In this document: in pieces, positions 6,173-9,837 of the stretch | How the letters are laid out: each line of letters starts with the position of its first letter | Numbering within the stretch: the stretch's first letter is position 1 | Source of the DNA: Patescibacteria group bacterium | Lineage (GTDB): Bacteria > Patescibacteriota > Kazan-3B-28 | DNA length: 9,837 nucleotides | Reading direction: 5' to 3' | NCBI GenBank assembly: GCA_022703745.1 | Contig: JAKLDB010000015.1 | Location: 1-9,837 of the forward strand | Notes under the pieces: generated by a model | The model's database searches: none | Seen by the model: only the letters and a program-made list of their open reading frames with translations | What the model was told of the DNA's origin: nothing | Program-made: the position numbers and the translations under genes

Positions 6173-6581
6173 AACCCAAAGACTGGGAGAACGCATTGGT
6201 AGGCATTTGCAAGGCGATGAAACTTTTGCGTTGGTAAGCCCTTTGGGAGGAGGAAAGACTAGTTGGACACAAGGACTGGCAAAAGGAATAGGAGCATCTT
6301 CTAGGGTGACGAGTCCGACATTTGTTTTGGAAAGAATCTATACGGGAAAGAAGTTTTTCCTTCATCATTTCGACATGTATCGGATCGAAGAGAAGGATGT
6401 TGAATCAACCGGACTGTTGGATATTTTGGGAGAAGCAGTAGTGGTAGTGGAGTGGGCGGATAAGATACGAGGGTTACTTCCATCTGACACAATTTGGGTA
6501 ACGATAAAAATAGGAAAAGGGGATGAACGTATATTTGAATTTAGTTTTCCGAAGGAGAAAAAATATGTCTTTGAAAAATAA
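6141..6581 (+). CDS. tsaE: tRNA t6A37 biosynthesis ATPase TsaE
   Basis: TsaE is the P-loop ATPase that drives turnover of the TsaB-TsaD-TsaE complex, which places threonylcarbamoyl on A37 of tRNAs decoding ANN codons. The 146-aa product has the family layout: TETQRLGERIG (10-20), Walker A at 33-40, a QGLAKG helix (44-49), VTSPTF (56-61, switch region), HFDMYR (76-81) and VEWADK (103-108). The Walker A reads SPLGGGKT, so the usual leading glycine is serine, while Lys39 and Thr40 are intact. Activity is therefore probably retained. The ATG lies inside the last codons of the lamin-tail gene in another frame, and a weak GGA precedes it, so translation is probably coupled. The 3' end overlaps tsaB by 17 nt. 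Confidence 0.93.
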   Translation: MLSIATHNLTETQRLGERIGRHLQGDETFALVSPLGGGKTSWTQGLAKGIGASSRVTSPTFVLERIYTGKKFFLHHFDMYRIEEKDVESTGLLDILGEAVVVVEWADKIRGLLPSDTIWVTIKIGKGDERIFEFSFPKEKKYVFEK

Positions 6582-7188
6582 TATCTTAGGAATCGATACG
6601 GCAACCGAGGAAACGGTTATTGGCCTCAATGATGAAGTGATTAGCTGGGTATCTAACAGGAACCAATCCAAAGAGCTTTTGCCCGCCATCGATAAATTGA
6701 TTCGCGAACAGAAACTTACTCCCAAGAAAATTAGGGGAGTGGTAGTAAATATTGGGCCGGGTTCTTTTACGGGGCTTCGGGTGGGGCTGACAGTTGCCAA
6801 TGGTTTTGGATATGGACTAAAAATCCCGCTGGTTGGGATGAGTGAATTTGATGTTATTCGTTTGTTTTGTCCAAAGGCGGATTTGATAATCTTGGATGCA
6901 AAGCGAAATGAGCTTTTTGTGCAGGTAAAAAAACAAGTGCCAAAACTGATACCTGTCGCAAAACTTGGTGGGTTAATAAAGCGGGGGATGAGTGTGTGCG
7001 TTGAGCCAGACTTGGCATTGGCGCTTCACTCACAACTTTCCAAGGCGGGAACGATTTATTTGAATGAGATACCGCGGATACAAAAAATGGCTACAATGCT
7101 TGTAGCCTCTCGACTAGGTAAGAAATTTGTTCCGGTTATGCCCTTGTACTTGCGAGGGGCGAATATTACAAAATCAAAAACCAAGTAG
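6565..7188 (+). CDS. tsaB: tRNA t6A37 biosynthesis scaffold subunit TsaB
   Basis: TsaB is the non-catalytic paralogue of TsaD that dimerises with it and recruits TsaE during t6A formation. The 207-aa product has the N-terminal ASKHA fold signature ILGIDTATEE (7-16), QSKELLPAID (34-43, where many TsaB proteins have HS), the diagnostic GPGSFTGLRVG (64-74), DAKRNELFVQV (111-121, the usual DARRxEVY position) and a C-terminal PLYLRG (193-198). I start it at the ATG at 6565, where a ribosome site AAGGAG lies 7 nt upstream and the ILGIDT strand begins at the expected place. A longer frame from 6523 would only add a basic non-homologous tail. It overlaps tsaE by 17 nt, and its last 15 nt overlap the convergent small membrane-protein gene. 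Confidence 0.93.
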   Translation: MSLKNNILGIDTATEETVIGLNDEVISWVSNRNQSKELLPAIDKLIREQKLTPKKIRGVVVNIGPGSFTGLRVGLTVANGFGYGLKIPLVGMSEFDVIRLFCPKADLIILDAKRNELFVQVKKQVPKLIPVAKLGGLIKRGMSVCVEPDLALALHSQLSKAGTIYLNEIPRIQKMATMLVASRLGKKFVPVMPLYLRGANITKSKTK

Positions 7189-7476
7189 GAATTTAGTGGT
7201 TTTTCCTTCCAAGATGGCTTGCCCTGGCATGATATCTTTTGGTACTACGCGGTAGTTGCGTGGGTCATTGATGTTGATAATGGTATCAATGTTTTGATCA
7301 GGGACTGTAGCGATTGGTGTGGTTTGAACAGGAGATGCTTCAGCAATAGTTGGTTGATTTAGAGGAATTAGTTCGTTGATGGTTTCGCTCCATAGTATTA
7401 CTCCGAGCATTAAGACAATGCCAATAAGGCAAAAAGTAGCTTCAATGGAAATTATCTTTTGCTGGAGGTTTTTCAT
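7174..7476 (-). CDS. Small single-pass membrane protein, unknown function
   Basis: I do not recognise this 100-aa protein. A short basic N-terminus (MKNLQQK) leads into one membrane helix (about 10-29, ATFCLIGIVLMLGVILW). A roughly 70-residue, Pro/Thr/Ile-rich tail follows and would face outside. The start at 7476 is chosen because its ATG overlaps the TGA of the kelch gene as ATGA, a classic translational-coupling arrangement. Longer upstream starts would lie wholly inside the kelch gene. Its stop codon lies 15 nt inside the end of tsaB on the other strand. The context suggests it is an accessory to, or a membrane partner of, the kelch protein. It could be a surface-exposed anchor, but nothing in the sequence proves this. 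Confidence 0.7.
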   Translation of the reverse strand: MKNLQQKIISIEATFCLIGIVLMLGVILWSETINELIPLNQPTIAEASPVQTTPIATVPDQNIDTIININDPRNYRVVPKDIMPGQAILEGKTTKFLLGF

Positions 7477-9837
7477 TGCATTGGGACTATTTTGGTATAT
7501 GTATAACCGTCGCTCTGGCGGACACAGCGAAATGTGTTTCCCGAGAGATGGGTACATACCTCAACTACACCTCCGTCGTTGGCGTCAGAAGAACCCGACT
7601 GATCTTCACCAGAAGTAGAGGGGAGGGGTTGGATGTCAGTAGCAGTATTTTGTGAAGCAGAAACTGGATTCGGCTCAAAGACCCATGCGTCTAAGGATGC
7701 CACAGAAGTGAACCAGCCCGTTTCTGGGAAATCGTCTTCTAGGATACTTTTCCACTGGATATTAAATCCCGCAATTGTCAGTAATGATTTCGCGATTAGG
7801 GCTGGACCCATAAAGTAAGCGAAGTGTAGTACCGTTGCCCCCATTCCCAACAACGGAAGCCAAGCAGTATACTTTGCAATTTCTTCCATAGCGTCAGATG
7901 CCTTTTTTAACTCCCTTACCTTGGCTTCAGAAAATTCCATACCGCCAAAAGAGTGTGTAAGACCAACCGGGACTTTCATTTCCTGCTCGCGTCCGCCTGT
8001 AATTAAAATTTTCCCATCAGCAATTGAGGTTGCCTGTGTGTATGGATAAATTTTTAAAGGACGCTTCGCAACACGCCATTCTTGTTTATCGTGTTTGAAA
8101 ATAGAAGATTCATCGGAGTAAACAATTGGCACCATATGGGATGTATTGTCTAGCACTTCCATCGTATTAGCGTCGACATCATAGACAGCGGAACCCGCAG
8201 GTGTGCCGATAAGAAAACGATTGCTTGTAATACGAGCAGTCGAACGATTAGTTGCTGTAGTAAATCCTTTTCTTAACTCCAGCCATACTAATATATCGTG
8301 AAATTTCTTAGTCATCGCATCCCAAGCACTTTTGATGTTTGCGCCACCGGACTCAATCGCGTCAGCTGTGTTTCCGACATATTGGGGAGGAGAAATGTGA
8401 GTGATAGTTTGGGTCGAAACATCAAATACATCAAAATCAGCCAAACCATTGTGTCGGAGTTTGGTTTTGGCGTTGTTGGGATCTTTCCAGCCAGTTGTTT
8501 TGTTGTAAAAAAGTTTTTGGGTAGCAGTATCATACGGCCCATCATTTTTGCGACTTCCACCAAATAGGATTACTTTGGTCGTCCTGCGAGTTGAGTCAGT
8601 GATTGGCAAAAGAGCGATGTTCTCGTTGAAAATGACTAATGGCGAAACTGGAGAAAAGATATAACTAGTCGAGTCATAAATGGTGGCAGTAGTGAAATCT
8701 CCGCCTGCCAAAAGTACTTTCCCGTCATTTAGGGCAAGAGCACTGTGACCAAAACTATTCGGGATATTTTCTGTTAGAGGAATAAATTTTCCAGTCTCTA
8801 AATCCAGCAATTCGCCACCTTTGGATTCGTTGGGGCGGTAGAAGGAAAAGATTTTTTCGACTGGTTGTTCTTTGGTATTTACGGCTGGCTGATTGGTAGT
8901 TTCAATCGTTTTGGTGTTGGTGTTTGAAACATTGGAAGAGGTCTTGGTAGTATCGGTTTCTTCCGTCGGCTCCATCTGTTTTACATAAATCACTTTGCTA
9001 AATTCGACATCCTTATATTCAGCGGTAGCCTCAATAGCCACTGCAAGCATGTCTTTCGGCTCAATGCCGTATCCCCTGATTCTAACTTTGAATGATTGAG
9101 GATTAGTTTGGGGTCTTAAAGTAGTACTGACTTCGGTTGTGTCGCTATTGAATTTAAGCCCCTTAGAATTACCTGGTGCAAATTCAGAAAACCGAGCACT
9201 ACCGATTATTCGTACTGTCACTTTTGCAGAGTTGAACGGATCGATGGGATAGTTTTTGTCTTCCATCGTTACCGTAACGGTATGCGTACCACTATCTGAA
9301 CGAAGATATTTAGTATCAATAAACATATCAAGATCGATACCTTGAACAACATTTTGCGCAATTCCTTTTAACCTATCGTCTCCAGCGACTGGATTAGTAG
9401 CTGGGTCGGGGAGTGCGCCACCTACGATTAATACCTGATTCGTAACTGGCAAATAAGTGGCGGTTTGTCCACTGCGCCAATTCAACATTTTTGGTTCTTC
9501 CCCGGCAAACTGCGAGTATCCAAACACCCCATTAAGCCGGAAGTATTCGCGGAGAGTAACAAATTTATTTTTCTTGGTTAAGAATACTTCGCCTGTATTG
9601 AGCGGTGCACCGCCTTCGGTTTGTGGCTCCCATCGATTGACTAGTTGGTAAAACCATTTTGTTAGATTTTCAAGTGGAGTGTTGTAGTCGTTTTCGTCTG
9701 CCGACCAAGTGCGTCCGCCCAGAATAAGTACATTGCCGTCTGGGAGGAGGGTGGCGGTGTGCCAAACGCGAGGATAACGCATGTCTGAAACAAATTCCGT
9801 GTTGCCGGTTTTGGGGTCATAACAGACCGCTCCGGCA
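7473..9837 (-). CDS. Kelch / galactose-oxidase-like propeller membrane protein, 5' partial
   Basis: The frame is open to the right edge (787 residues visible). The ATG at 9782 is not the true start, because the codons before it continue a kelch blade (AVCYDPKTGNTEFV). Kelch-type strands ending in GG are at about 20-41 (HTATLLPDGNVLILGG), 122-140, 360-379 (HSALALNDGKVLLAGG), 422-427 (ILFGG) and 597-615 (ATSIADGKILITGG). A beta-rich inserted domain, possibly Ig-like (about 176-288), and a Ser/Thr/Asn-rich linker (about 289-327) split the propeller. A hydrophobic segment of some 35 residues (about 658-693) follows the last blade. The C-terminal ~95 residues hold a Ser/Asp/Gly linker and a two-cysteine module (Cys761, Cys771) that could form a disulfide. 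The protein is probably at the membrane or surface. No copper-ligand set of galactose oxidase can be assigned, so enzymatic activity is not claimed. It overlaps the downstream small membrane-protein gene by 4 nt. Confidence 0.8.
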   Translation of the reverse strand, partial: AGAVCYDPKTGNTEFVSDMRYPRVWHTATLLPDGNVLILGGRTWSADENDYNTPLENLTKWFYQLVNRWEPQTEGGAPLNTGEVFLTKKNKFVTLREYFRLNGVFGYSQFAGEEPKMLNWRSGQTATYLPVTNQVLIVGGALPDPATNPVAGDDRLKGIAQNVVQGIDLDMFIDTKYLRSDSGTHTVTVTMEDKNYPIDPFNSAKVTVRIIGSARFSEFAPGNSKGLKFNSDTTEVSTTLRPQTNPQSFKVRIRGYGIEPKDMLAVAIEATAEYKDVEFSKVIYVKQMEPTEETDTTKTSSNVSNTNTKTIETTNQPAVNTKEQPVEKIFSFYRPNESKGGELLDLETGKFIPLTENIPNSFGHSALALNDGKVLLAGGDFTTATIYDSTSYIFSPVSPLVIFNENIALLPITDSTRRTTKVILFGGSRKNDGPYDTATQKLFYNKTTGWKDPNNAKTKLRHNGLADFDVFDVSTQTITHISPPQYVGNTADAIESGGANIKSAWDAMTKKFHDILVWLELRKGFTTATNRSTARITSNRFLIGTPAGSAVYDVDANTMEVLDNTSHMVPIVYSDESSIFKHDKQEWRVAKRPLKIYPYTQATSIADGKILITGGREQEMKVPVGLTHSFGGMEFSEAKVRELKKASDAMEEIAKYTAWLPLLGMGATVLHFAYFMGPALIAKSLLTIAGFNIQWKSILEDDFPETGWFTSVASLDAWVFEPNPVSASQNTATDIQPLPSTSGEDQSGSSDANDGGVVEVCTHLSGNTFRCVRQSDGYTYTKIVPMQ

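Noticed and set aside
9782..9782. ATG as the true start of the kelch gene
   Set aside because: The frame continues open to the window edge and the upstream codons complete a kelch blade. No ribosome site precedes this ATG.

Overview
The window looks like a piece of a Patescibacteria (CPR), probably Parcubacteria-type, chromosome. This is an inference from gene content, because no rRNA or long taxonomic marker is present. Supporting signs are a lamin-tail-domain surface protein with an LPxTG sorting signal, compact gene packing with overlaps, an RNase Y / M16 peptidase / nucleoside diphosphate kinase cluster, and a large kelch-type surface protein. TGA acts as a normal stop in at least three genes, which argues against the TGA=Gly code of Gracilibacteria/Absconditabacteria.

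Layout from left to right. Positions 1-600 hold no convincing protein gene. A structured RNA candidate of about 300 nt is encoded on the minus strand (about 430 to 131), with a promoter-like pair upstream and a strong intrinsic terminator downstream. It lies between two clusters of GTTGCGGT/ACCGCAAC palindromes that share a 13-bp direct repeat. Positions 604-3925 are a minus-strand cluster in the transcription order rny (RNase Y), M16 zinc peptidase, ndk. Positions 3926-4243 are a divergent intergenic region with several inverted repeats built around CCTAGG. Positions 4244-7188 are a plus-strand overlapping trio: a sortase-type lamin-tail surface protein, tsaE and tsaB. From 7174 to the right edge a minus-strand pair runs toward tsaB: a large kelch beta-propeller membrane protein, whose 5' end lies beyond the window, and a 100-aa single-pass membrane protein coupled to it by an ATGA overlap.

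How the genes may work together. RNase Y starts mRNA decay at the membrane and Ndk balances nucleoside triphosphates, so that cluster is housekeeping RNA and nucleotide turnover, with a processing-type peptidase between them. TsaE and TsaB are subunits of the tRNA t6A37 modification machinery; TsaD and TsaC are not in this window. The lamin-tail and kelch proteins are predicted to be exposed at the cell surface.

The most interesting unexplained items are the structured RNA with two mutually exclusive folds, the repeat-bounded locus around it, the ndk Shine-Dalgarno hairpin, and the CCTAGG inverted repeats between rny and the surface-protein gene.
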